Source of the DNA: Nephrocerus scutellatus | Taxonomy: Eukaryota > Arthropoda > Insecta > Diptera > Pipunculidae | Reading direction: 5' to 3' | Assembly (NCBI GenBank): GCA_947095585.1 | Contig: OX352761.1 | Span: forward strand, 27,805,777-27,869,776 | DNA: 64,000 nt | Shown: positions 12,006-22,215 of the stretch, in pieces | Layout: each line of letters starts with the position of its first letter | Position numbering within the stretch: position 1 is the stretch's first letter | Notes under the pieces: model-generated | The model's database searches: none | Told to the model about the DNA's origin: nothing | Seen by the model: the letters and a program-made list of their open reading frames with translations, nothing else | Position numbers and translations under genes: made by a program

Positions 12006-12089
12006 TGACACAAAGTTGTATACTATAACACATACCATATCATACCAATATTTGGTATGGTTCGATTTATCATTATATTTGGCTCTAAA

Positions 12090-12890
12090 CTGGAATCCGA
12101 AAAAAGTTAAGCCCGTAAATCTCATTATTATAGAGTCTCCGGAATCGAACGCGGCTAAGAAGTCAGAACGCTTTTTCCTAAGCACCCAAGTCTCGGGTCT
12201 ATTTGTATGCACTGGTATGACCATTGTCTTTTATACCAGCAGCTTGGATGTTATGGTTAAGTTTCTGGATTTGAAGAGTCTTGAAACACTAAAGTAGGCT
12301 TTGTTGGCTTTGATCAACCGTACGCGTATTTCTGGTTCCAAGCTGTTATCGGCTGCTACAGTTGACCCGAGATAGTTAAAAGATTGCACTTCTTCAAATG
12401 CGCGTTCCACATTTTAATTGAGACGTGGCCACCATGTAGTTTGTTTTGCTTTTTGCCGCTTGCTTGATCTGGATTAAAGCTTCCTGTACAGGTCTTCGGT
12501 TTCTGCCAACGATGTCAATGTTGTCTGCGTAAGACAGTTGAAGAGGACGCAGGCCAGTCCACCCACTTGTCGGAGCCCGTTATAGATGTTAAATGGGCTT
12601 GATAGTGATCCGGATATTTTTACTTGTCCTATAACATTGGTCAACTTACACAGTCGTGTCAGTTTATTTGGGATGCAGAATTCTCTCATGGTTGTATAAA
12701 GTTCTACTCTGGCTATGCTATCATAGGCGGCTTTAAGGTCTATAAAAAGATGGTGTAGTGAGTTTTGAACCTCTAGACATTTTTCCATCACTTGCCTAAG
12801 GGAGTAAATCTGCTCAGTTGTTGACTTGCCTGGGATGAAGCCATACTGGTATGGACCGCGTATGCGGCTATCATGTCTTGTAGTATAGAG
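12090..12890 (-). mobile_element. RTE-like non-LTR fragment (RT and C-terminal region)
   Basis: The - strand from 12800 encodes MEKCLEVQNSLHHLFIDLKA with AYDSIARVELYTTMREF, then LTRLCKLTNVIGQVKISGSL, the palm-domain part of an RTE-like RT. After a deletion comes a C-terminal block near 12410-12150 (AADNSLEPEIRVRLIK-like, PETWVLRKKRSDFLAAF). It is a degraded copy, and its RT part is duplicated at 15340-15600. Confidence 0.7.
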
Positions 12891-12944
12891 GAGAAAACCT
12901 TATACCTTGAAACCTTGATTGGCCCAATTTTTTTAGAGGTAAGG

Positions 12945-13160
12945 TATTTTTATTACCTTTTATACGGTACAAATTAACCCCAAAACCTCTTGCAAAACAC
13001 AAGAAGAAATGCATTTTTCTGAAAAATTAATTCCACAACGCTTCCTATACCGCCCACAAAATTGGATGGTGGGCGTGGTAGGGTCGTAAATACCTTTTCA
13101 GTTATACTGCAGAAACGCCAATAAAAGTTTTTGGAGCCTCCTATTGAACAATTCCATCTT
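12945..13160. repeat. Dispersed repeat family Q, copy 2
   Basis: TTTTTATTACCTTTTATACG, GTACAAATTAACCCCAAAAC, ATTTTTCTGAAAAATTAATT and GGATGGTGGGCG match parts of the other family Q copies at 11.5, 23.0 and 24.8 kb. Confidence 0.45.
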
Positions 13161-13799
13161 TCAGGAACTAGTTGACGTCTTTCTTGAAGGCCAATAACTT
13201 GGTAGGTATTTTGACTTCAAATTCACAGCGTCTTCTAAAATTCCTAAAGAATGTAAGTAGCTGTGATTATGTTTCTATATCATACATCTCCTGAATAAAA
13301 GTCTGGAATGACGCATTTAATACGCATGTTATGATAGCGGTCCTACTCGTGATCACGGGAAAATTCAAAACAAACACTGTTCTCTTTGAATTAAAGAAAG
13401 TAAAACGGAATAAATTAAATAAATAAAATTAGTCCATCTACCATATTTCTCTTCGAAAGACTTCCATGGTAGTACGACTAGAGGCACGTTATCTTGCTAG
13501 TAACAAGCTTGAAGCACGATGCGGTAGCCGAGTGCGGCAATCTTATGACCATTTGATAAGCACTTTTCAGCGAGTAATGTACGCTATTTTTCACACGACC
13601 AAATGATTGACTGCACATGCGCAATGCAAAACTACTGTGTGAATGTGTGTTCGCTGAGACTGCAGTAAATAACAATAATATGTTAACACACTAGTGTGGA
13701 TAATGTCTACTTTTGAGGCTAGATTATAGTGTAGGAAACAGTCACTTTCGTCTATGGTCGTGTGAAAACTTGTTTCTTACTTTTTAAATTCTCAATATT
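13161..13799. other. No recognisable feature
   Basis: AT-rich intergenic sequence. One short open frame on the - strand (13478-13675) has no recognisable motif and I do not count it as a gene. Confidence 0.4.
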
Positions 13800-14165
13800 A
13801 ACTTCGCGTGCCCGTGTGTTTGTTTGTTTGTCGTGGAATCTTGCGATCTATTTTTAACCATATTCCCAAAGACCGATTTCACTGAAACTTTGCACGCATG
13901 CGTATCTCCGGTGACAGTACTTTCTATTAAAATTTGGGGCCTCGGGCCCCGACCCCGGGGCTCCCATACAAATATTTTACAAAATTTATCCGATTTTTTT
14001 CAAATTTTATATACATGTGTATCTCCGATGGAAATCACTTTTTGTAAAGATTTTGAAGACCCCGGTGTCGTGACGCCCCATACAAATTTTTTAAAAACAT
14101 TACCCCGATTTTCTTCAAGTATTATATACATGTGTAACTCCGATCTGCATTGCGATTGATCGGAA
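13800..14165. repeat. 120-bp module array
   Basis: Starts with AACTTCGCGTGCCCGTGTG and an AAAGACCGATTTCACTGAAAC segment, then about two and a half modules: GCATGCGTATCTCCGGTGAC, GGGGCCTCGGGCCCCGACCC, ACATGTGTATCTCCGATGG, CCCCGATTTTCTTCAAG, ACATGTGTAACTCCGAT. This is the reverse orientation of the modules at 10.7 and 48.3 kb. Confidence 0.75.
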
Positions 14166-14391
14166 AACTACTGACTGCTCAAAACTTGATTTGAGCCAGT
14201 AGCGCAACAATTAAGTTCGTGATGTAGTGCTTGCTTTGCCTCCTAGTGGTGGTCCCTAGGCAGCTATTTGTATAAATCCTTATCTGTGTAGGCTTAAATT
14301 AGTATTTCTAGTTTAGGTAACGTGGGTTAGCACCCTGCGGAAAAATGCCCGCTACTGAAACCGACACAACGCCTTGGTTAAGTAATGATAA
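14166..14391. other. No recognisable feature
   Basis: Short intergenic stretch without a coding or repeat signal I can name. Confidence 0.4.
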
Positions 14392-14610
14392 TCTAATATA
14401 TAAAAAAAACAACCCATAAAAATTAAAAATTTTCTTGTAAATTCTCTAATCGGGGATACACACACACACTACGTGCTCATTTTATGGCAAAATCATCCAC
14501 CAAATGACGCAGCGAGTTATAAGTTATAGTACACCCCCCACCACGCGATGGTAAGAGAAAGACGTGGTTTATTCATGTCTGCGGGTAGCAAAGCGCCCGG
14601 CAACATCTAG
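14392..14610 (+). mobile_element. Short non-autonomous Helitron, 219 bp
   Basis: Begins TCTAATATATAAAAAAAACA, ends GCGGGTAGCAAAGCGCCCGG with CAACATCTAG, flanked by A and T. Its 5' part includes the TTTTCTTGTAAATTCTCTAA module start, so the module family and this Helitron family share sequence. Its 3' end abuts the tail of SINE copy B exactly. Confidence 0.75.
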
Positions 14611-14895
14611 TAATAATAATATTCAGCGCGACAGACCATTGCGGTCCAAGGCCTAACTTCTCGCAACCATTCGTGTTGAGCATGTATATTTTTGCACACA
14701 AATGGAAGGGACCTACAATTTAAGGCCGGGTCTGAACGGCGAATTGAGAAGCTTTCCGTGACAAGTTATTACTCTCGGAACGTTTGTCACCCATTCGCGA
14801 GAAGTGGGACACCGTGAAAAAAATGTTACTGGGATTCGAACCACGAACCCCCTGCTCAGTAGCCATGCTCATTTCCACTGAGCCACGGCGCCCAC
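14611..14895 (-). mobile_element. tRNA-derived SINE, copy B
   Basis: Reverse complement of the SINE: TAATAATAATATT tail first, then GCGCGACAGACCATTG, the body, the B box as GGGATTCGAACC, and the A box/head as CCACTGAGCCACGGCGCCCAC. It is nearly full length and includes the GTGTCCCACTTCTCGCGAATG segment lost in copy A. Confidence 0.85.
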
Positions 14896-14904
14896 CTCGG
14901 ATAA

Positions 14905-15365
14905 GTAATGATCGAATAATGACGACTTTTGGCTATTGTGCCCGAACTAAGATTGGTTTTTGTAATGTGAGGACGATTCTTGACAATGGTGAAAGATTTG
15001 TTGATTTCTGCAACACCAACCACCTGGTCATTGGAGGCACCATGTTTGAGCATAAGACCTGCCACAAGGTCAGCTGGGTGTCAACTGACAGGCAATCATC
15101 ATCCAACCAAATCGACCATGTGGCGATCAGCCGACGTTTTAAGTGCTGTCTTTTAGACGTCCGAAACGGACGAGGAGCCGACATGGGTATGGTACTACTG
15201 TCCAGTTACGTACTGCATCAATTCCAAGAATCCGCAATATCATCCGAATGCCTAGGTATAACATCGACCTTGGTACGCCAACAATTAAGGGATCATTTAT
15301 CGCAAGGAGTGGAAGCAATCAGCAGCTCACTGCCGAGAACCATCCAAGATGTTGAATGGGCTTGA
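14905..15365 (+). mobile_element. RTE-like endonuclease fragment
   Basis: The + strand encodes TKIGFCNVRTILDNGERFVD followed by FCNTNHLVIGGTMFEHKTCH and SNQIDHVAISRRFKCCLLDV with RNGRGADMG, an AP-endonuclease with its N-terminal and C-terminal parts fused by deletion. It stops where a - strand RT fragment begins, so two pieces are joined in opposite orientation near 15350. Confidence 0.7.
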
Positions 15366-15935
15366 TAGTGATCCGGATATTTTTACTTGTCTTATAACAT
15401 TGGTCAACTTACATAGTCGTGTCAGTTTATTTGGGATGCCGAATTCTCTCATGGTTGTATAAAGTTCTACTCTGGCTATGCTATCATAGGCGACTTTAAG
15501 GTCTATAAAAAGATGGTGTAGTGAGTTTTGAACCTCTAGACATTTTTCCATCACCTGCCTAAGGGTGTAAATCTGATCAGTTGTTGATTTGCCTGGGATG
15601 AAGCCAGTATGGGGTTATCCTGTCTTGAATGATAGAGGAGAAAATCTTTTAATTCTTATTTTTATTTTATTTTTACGTCATACTGAGGACAGGCATGGAT
15701 TTCCCGTTCGACTGATTCAAAGAAGAGGTGCGTGAACGCTTATGAGGCTTTAATATATGTCATATTCTGATTTTTGTAAGACACTATTCCCCGTCCACCG
15801 TATCTCCTGAATTGCTGTTATGTCAGCATTATATTTGGACAGGGTATCGGCTAGCTGCTGTGCAGCTCGAGCTCTATACAGTGACCGTGTGTTCACGTAA
15901 GCCGTTGTCGTCGTCGTTCATCAGTGTATCCGAGG
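15340..15935 (-). mobile_element. RTE-like non-LTR fragment (endonuclease start and RT)
   Basis: The - strand from 15930 reads RAAQQLADTLSKYNADITAI then QEIRWTGNSV (endonuclease start), and after a deletion KCLEVQNSLHHLFIDLKVAY and RVELYTTMREFGIPNKL (RT). The RT part nearly equals the piece at 12590-12830. Frameshifts and missing parts make it dead. Confidence 0.7.
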
Positions 15936-16548
15936 CTGATTTTGAAGGGAAGGGAAGGGACTAACTAGCCCGATCATTTCGCTTTTCCTGTACTGAAGGA
16001 AGTCCCTTTCTTTAGAGCGATTTTTTTCTTAGAACAAACCCAAAAATCATTTCCCAAATTATTATGCACGAATTAGGGGACACCCTTCATATCACAAGTA
16101 CAGCAATAGTAATTGTGTAGTTAGAATCTAGAATTCTAGATGATCAGTGTGGTGAGAAAAATACGTACTTCTTTTGGACGCGCCGAGAATTGAACCCCGT
16201 GTCCTCGGAGTGAAAGCAGACGGTTTACGCTTTAAAACATAATTCCAGCCATTGTTTTAAGAGTTGTTATAGGTGTTTGCCGGAAGTTACAATTACAATA
16301 ATATCTTAAATCTTAAAGATCGTTCACTTGAGTGAAAAATTATTTAAATCCACCGTTCTGACTGAAAATAAAATGTATACATACACGTAAATGGCACCTT
16401 TTCTATTAAACAAATACACTTCCAATTATGTATCGAGTATCACAAAAAAATTTAAAATCAAGAAAATCAAATTTCATACTTCGTGTCTTTTGAAAAGTTC
16501 ATAAAAATTCGAAATTTTTAAATTCTTCCTTCATTAAGATTTTCGGCA
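15936..16548. other. Intergenic sequence upstream of the 213-aa gene
   Basis: No repeat or ORF recognised. The promoter and 5' UTR of the gene starting at 16549 must lie here or further left; no TATA box stands out. Confidence 0.4.
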
Positions 16549-17403
16549 ATGAATTCATCTAACATTAAGAAATTAATCCAAATTTCCGAAGAAGTGCACG
16601 CTCCTCTTCATGGTTGTAGATGTCTGAATTTGTTAATATAATTTTATTTTAATGATTTAAATGTTTTATTATGCAATTAAAGTTCCAGTGGTTTTCGGCA
16701 ACGAATGCTTTATTGTTACTCAGCAAGATGTTCGAAAAATTGAGGACACGCGAACGTTATCCTACAGCAAGTTGACTGCAACGGGTATTGCACGTCTATA
16801 CTATTAACAACACTGCTAGAGGTTTATTACTAAATTTGTAACTTTTAAGGAGAACTTATTCCAATGGACCTTTGTGGACACGACCCCACAGTACGGGATG
16901 CCATTCTAAACGCCTCAAAATTTAGCACGTCATTGTTGCAAAACTCTATGGTTCAGGATTCCGTAAATGAGTGTGTAACAACAAAACATGAAAACTCTGC
17001 AAATAATATGGCAACAATAGCACAACAAATGCAATGGACGAAGTCTTGCAATACCTCTCAACCGGTTAGTGTTGAAAATCATTAGAAAAACGGATAAAAG
17101 TCATCTTACTATGAAATTATTGATTTTTCTTTATATAAAAAGTTTCCTTTAAATTATTCTTCAACAACGTCAACAACTGAACTTCCTACAAAGAACTTAC
17201 GAGAGAAATGCAAAATCTCCAGTGAATGTTGCAATTGTAACACAACAGTTTGCTGTCAAAGAAGACCCACACTTAGCCGTGGATCCAACCCAATAGAGTT
17301 CGAATCGAATGGTAAAGAAAGTGGAGGACCCCTTAGCGCACGGGAACAATTAAAATTAAAGAAAGTAAAACTAGATCTCGACAAATTTACATATATCATA
17401 TGA
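16549..17403 (+). CDS. Unrecognised four-exon gene, 213-aa protein
   Basis: Four exons join in one frame with GT-AG introns of about 60-80 bases: 16549-16612, 16683-16784, 16850-17064, 17143-17403 (642 nt, stop TGA). The start is MNSSNIKKLIQISEEVHAPL; exon 2 carries VVFGNECFIVTQQDVRKIED; exon 3 begins ELIPMDLCGHDPTVRDAILN; exon 4 has a Cys cluster (CKISSECCNCNTTVCC) and a Lys-rich end (LKLKKVKLDLDKFTYII). The first donor is ambiguous: G|GTTGTA (16613) or GTT|GTAGAT (16616) keep the same frame and change one or two residues. I do not recognise the family. The Cys cluster could bind metal, which is inference. Frame conservation across three introns supports a real gene. It is convergent with NOL6, one base apart. 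Confidence 0.6.
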
Positions 17404-17404
17404 T

Positions 17405-20400
17405 TTATTTACATTTACTTACATTTTCTATTGATAAATAAAAATCTTTTAAAATGACCTTAAAGTCTTCGATAAGAACTTCTGTATTGCATTGCATATG
17501 TTTTCCATCGTCGCTCGGTGAATACCCACTAACATCGTTCACTTTGAAATCTTTCTTCAAAAATATATCAGGCTTCCAAATAACAGTGATCTCCTTACCA
17601 CCACATGGATTATAAAAAAATGCACAGAATTCGGAAAAAGATTGCTGAAGAAAAACAATTTATTAAGGTCAGGTTTTTTTTTAACAAATTGAATATTTTT
17701 TAATGAACCCACCCGAAGCTTATCGACAGCTTGCTCGATGAGATTTTGCCCAGCTAACGGAAGCTTAAAGTTCGGTTTTGTAAATGGGGCGAACGGCGAT
17801 TTAAATTCCTGAGCCATATTGTTTGGGACAATATCTGTTTTTAGATGAATGACCAAATCGTATCCCTGACTCGATGTTGTAAATACCTGCGATGGTTTAA
17901 CAATTTGATTAGGGCCCACCACAGCTGGTTCCAAAATGCTAAGAGCATGGCGGGCCAAAATTGTAACACGTGCCAATACATTAACACTAGGCACAGCATT
18001 TGAACTCCATATGGAACCGAAATGCTTTAAATCGTATGAAGTTGCAACAAACAATAACGGGAATGTATCTCGTTCGGTGCTAAAGCGGTTTTCCAATTCT
18101 GATACTTCGTTATCTAAAAGAAAATGAATGGTTAATACAAACTGTATATATTATAACCAATGCAATTTAGTTACCATCCATTTCTCCGTTGAAATTTATG
18201 AGAAACATTTCCGAATGCCAATTTGTGTTTGCCAGTAAATGCAGGAAGCGAAGAAACCCTGTCTGCGGTTGACATGGATTTTGCTGTGCACTTGTTTTTA
18301 AATACTGGTGTGCAATTAGCAGCTCAGTGCACTCGTCAGGCCAAATTCCATCGTCGATGAGTTGTGAATAGAGCCATCGCTTAGCAATCATAACGCTCGG
18401 ACCAAAACTTGGACACATCTGATAAAGGCCGTGTAGAGCACTTGTTACTTTAGGTAGTATCACGTGGCGTTTCTGCAGAGCAATACTAACAGGACTATCA
18501 AGATACTGGGTAATTCCACGATCTGAAACTTCCTTTTTTAAAAGAGCCACCTCTTTTGGGTGAGCAATTTCTATTGAAAAAACAAACCCATCCTTTAAAA
18601 TAAGAACTCCATCCAGTGTAACTTTAGTGCAATACTTGTATTTTGATCGGAGTGATTGTGCTAACTTAATGTAGAAAGCAGTTTTTAAAGCTCTCAGTGC
18701 TGACACTTCGCTGGGCCATTTCCCGCTCGAGCCTGTTAAAATTGAGAAGTTAAAAGAATTTTAAATAATTTACAGAATAACTCACCCAACTGGATTATTC
18801 CCTTGTGTACTTGATTAGCAAACAATTTATCCTTGATCGGTCGGGCTTGTGGTAAATGAGGTACTGGATCGCAATACCGAAATACCGGAGAAATTCCTGA
18901 TATCGATATAATATCGAGTGGCAGTCCTTCAATAGTTCGCATTTTTCTGCCGAGATCATCGAAGCTTTTAACTACAGCCAGTGTTGCAACTTCGGCGTCT
19001 ATGTCTTGATCGATGGTGATTTTTTCGTGAAGTCTATCTGTCTTAAAAGCTCGATTTAATCTATATGCCACATCTAGTTCACCAGCTATATATTGATATT
19101 CTGTTGGTTGTACGTTTAAATGTAGTTTTATTAAGTGCTCGACAATGTGACGCACTATTAGACGTTTTTTAGACATAGATTCGCCTGAGGAACACCATAC
19201 ACATGCCTCGATAATAGAGCCGTCTTGAAAACGACGGAGTTCTGCCTTTTCACCCCAAAAACTGCGAAATTCGTTAGCTTCATCTTCATTAGCTTGCGGG
19301 CCTTTATTTAGAATTTCAAAAGCCCTTTCAGGATTCAAAACAATGCCTAAGTGCAGATTTTCCGCAACACTGGCTGCCTTTGCAATTACGGGCCATGCAA
19401 GTGTAGGCTGTTCAATTGGCATCATGCTTAAGATTCGATTGGACAGACCTTTTCGAAGAAGTCTGCAGAAAAATACTAGAAATGAACTGTGTTTGTAAAA
19501 AAGGTTTGATTTTTAATTTACCCTGTGATAATTTTTAACAACTGTGGGTATGAATTTCCAGCATAGTTGTACTTTTCGGAAATTGATCCATGTTCTTTTA
19601 GAATTTTCCCTATTACTGTTGCGTTTGAGATTCTGTAGCAAAGAGGCAGAATTAATAACTGAATTGTATTTTAATGTTACGTACTTACTTCAAAAAGTGA
19701 TCAAAATGTGTGTACACCGGACATTTGGTCATAAAAATCAGCTGAAAACTATTCAAGTTCATGTCATTCAGCATATTGACGGCACGTTTTGATTCGTATC
19801 GCACTTGCCGATATATATCTAGTGACAAATTAGCACAAATATTCAGAAACCCCGTCGAATCTACAAACACGACATCATAATGAGCATGGAATTGTTCCAA
19901 TGTCGGCTGGTTTGGTGCTGAATCGATCTTGGTACAGAGAGTGATTCCTTTGTTATCTTCGTCCCAAGTGCTGTGAGCTGCAGTCAATGATTAAATTACA
20001 AAAATTAATGTTATATGTAATTATTTTATGTACAGTGCTCTTTACCCAAAAAATTCCAAACATTCCTCGCCACCTGATAGCTGCTCATATTTACATGTAG
20101 CTTGCGTTGGATGACCAAGTAAACGACGAACATAGCTACGATATATCCTTGGAAACCACTAAAGCCAACATTTAATTGACGTTGTCGCAGCCAGATCTTA
20201 AGTAGTACGACTCCTTCTTGCAAGTTTTTATGTGCATTAAGATATTCATTAATTAGGAACTGATTCCCCCTCATAGTCATATCAAAGAGAACGCTAGCAT
20301 TGTAATTAGGAGTAGCCAATGGGACACTATCGTTGGAACCTTTTAAGTCATCACCAAAGAGACTACCACGAACATTACTGTTCCAAGGTACAAATCGATT

Positions 20401-21422
20401 TAGTTTAAAGGTGTTTTCATTCAAAGAAAGAAATAAGCGAAACTGCAAATTCTTAGCGATGCTTCCCGATGATGACATCGGAGTAATTTCAAGGATAGGC
20501 TTTAACGGATTGTTAGCAAAATAATTAAACTTTAAATCAGAGGCTTTTATGCCTTCAAATTGTTTAGAATTTAGCAATTTTAAAGTTAAATATGTAAGAT
20601 ATAAAGATTTTTTTCTGTCATATATCAAATTCAAATAGTTATCCTTTTGGAAGCACTCTTCTGGCATTTCAACACAAAAGTCTACAACAAGTTTGGGTCC
20701 AAGCAAAGTTTGTGTCGCAGCAGAGCCTATTAAGTATGGATCCGCTTTCGGCTTTACAAACTGAAATTGGAAAGCTTTCTGTTTTAAATCACCGAGCGAA
20801 AAAGGAACCTGTATTTGGCACTTGTTTAACCACAGCAATTTGTCAGTGTCCATTTTTTGCTTGTCCGATTCTAGGCTCCCAATAAACTCTTTAAAGTTAT
20901 CCATCCATTTGGTAACAAATAAAGTGTACTTTTGCTTCACCTTAAGTTCGGTGAGCATTTCCTTTACTTGTAAACGAAAAAGGTTGGAATGAAACAGATT
21001 TTTTGTCTCTTTAAGTTCATTAATTTCTTCAACAGTGGGCTGTTTGAAGAGCTGAGTTTCCTGTGTCTTAATTTTCTTTTTGCTGGAAGATTCGTCAATA
21101 GATTTAGCAGTTGCATTTCCTCTTTTTCGCTTTTTAGGTGTTCTTTGCGGTTTTAAATCTTTCCGTTCAGAAAATCCATCGTCGCTTTCATACTTCTTGG
21201 ACTTGTCTTGCAATTCTGTACCATCGTTATCATCACTGGTACCATTTTCAATCATAGAATTGTAGTTAGAGGTATCAGTTGTCTCTCCATCAATATAACA
21301 AAGCGATTCGGAAGCATCATTTTCTACTGGCTAGGACAGGTGAAAAAATTAGAAAAAAAACGGGAATGTAGATAAAAGGATCTACTTACTGCAGTCACAA
21401 AATGTCTTTTAGTTTTAACCAT
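17405..21422 (-). CDS. Mat89Ba: NOL6/Nrap nucleolar protein 6 (Mat89Ba), 1197 aa
   Basis: Eight exons on the - strand, each bounded by GT-AG and in frame: 21390-21422, 20046-21330, 19689-19977, 19522-19632, 18786-19462, 18175-18732, 17713-18113, 17405-17644 (3594 nt with stop). Length fits NOL6 (about 1150-1200 aa). The N-terminus is acidic then Lys/Arg-rich (KPQRTPKKRKRGN, a likely nuclear/nucleolar signal). Family patterns include ETKNLFHSNLFRLQVKEMLT, the DPYLIGSAATQT stretch, FWGEKAELRRFQDGSIIEAC and the C-terminal FFYNPCGGKEITVIWKPDIF. Nrap proteins have tandem poly(A)-polymerase-like/OAS1-like folds, are catalytically dead, and work in the UtpC/SSU processome for 18S rRNA maturation in the nucleolus (family knowledge). 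The start is the first ATG of the tiny exon 1 (MVKTKRHFVTA). No frameshifts are seen. Confidence 0.92.
17437..17442 (+). terminator. Candidate poly(A) signal AATAAA for the 213-aa gene
   Basis: AATAAA 34 bases after the TGA, read on the + strand. It lies inside the last coding exon of NOL6 on the other strand, so if used the two mRNAs overlap. Confidence 0.5.
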
Positions 21423-21604
21423 TTTGACGATTACACTTCCTAAAATAATTTCAAACTAACGCGGAACTCAAATCTTATATCACCCAATGCTTAAGACGCT
21501 AAGAGCAAACAGCAAACACCAACATCCAACACGTGCGTACAATCAAAATCATATGTCAATGTCAAATCAAGATTTTGACAAGCGATTAAAAAAACATTTG
21601 GTGG
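21423..21604. other. NOL6 promoter and 5' region
   Basis: AT-rich sequence upstream of the NOL6 start codon. No TATA box in an obvious position. Confidence 0.35.
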
Positions 21605-22215
21605 GTTAAATACAGGGCCCAGCGTCTGTTGGAGCGTCGTGAGCGAAACCATCTCTATAGAAAGCCCATTTGTTTTGCTAGATCACAAATACATCTAGTT
21701 ATAAAAAGTACGAAAATTAGATGTATCGGTAATTAACAAATGGAAAAAAAAGTTCCATATAAAATTATTATGTTTCTCACTACTACCACTTACGTTTTTC
21801 TCTTTTCACTACCACCAGTTAGCGCGTTTCTTTCTACACTATATTCACATCACACAAATATATCCAATTTTCGACTGCATTAGTATACGTACAATTGAGC
21901 TTTCTATAGAGAACTTTTTGGTCGTATGCAACTGACGGATAGACGAAATACACACGTTCCCATTCCCATAGACAAAGCATGTGACGGAAGCGACGCAAAA
22001 AGTTGACCAACTTTAAACTCTTCGCTTCGGCAAATGCTTTGACAGGTCTCTCTCACAGCAGTTTGAATTTTATTTTGACATTTATTTTTGTTTGCCTGTA
22101 CAACGACAACGTATTCATTGGGTCACCTATTAGCGTTCCATGCGGTAACGTCAACAAACACCTCGACGCAACAGACGCAACGGATTCTATGGGCTGGGTC
22201 CTTACCACCCCATAA
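21605..22215. mobile_element. Candidate terminal-inverted-repeat element, about 600 bp
   Basis: The left end ACAGGGCCCAGCGTCTGTTG with GAGCGTCG resembles the reverse complement of the right end (AAGGACCCAGCC, then CGTTGCGTCTGTTGCGTCG). TAC flanks both edges, a possible 3-bp target duplication. No transposase is seen, so it would be non-autonomous. The repeat is imperfect; the call is tentative. Confidence 0.4.

Noticed and set aside
22003..22215. 70-aa ORF on the + strand near the NOL6 promoter
   Set aside because: No motif, and it overlaps the right end of a candidate inverted-repeat element.
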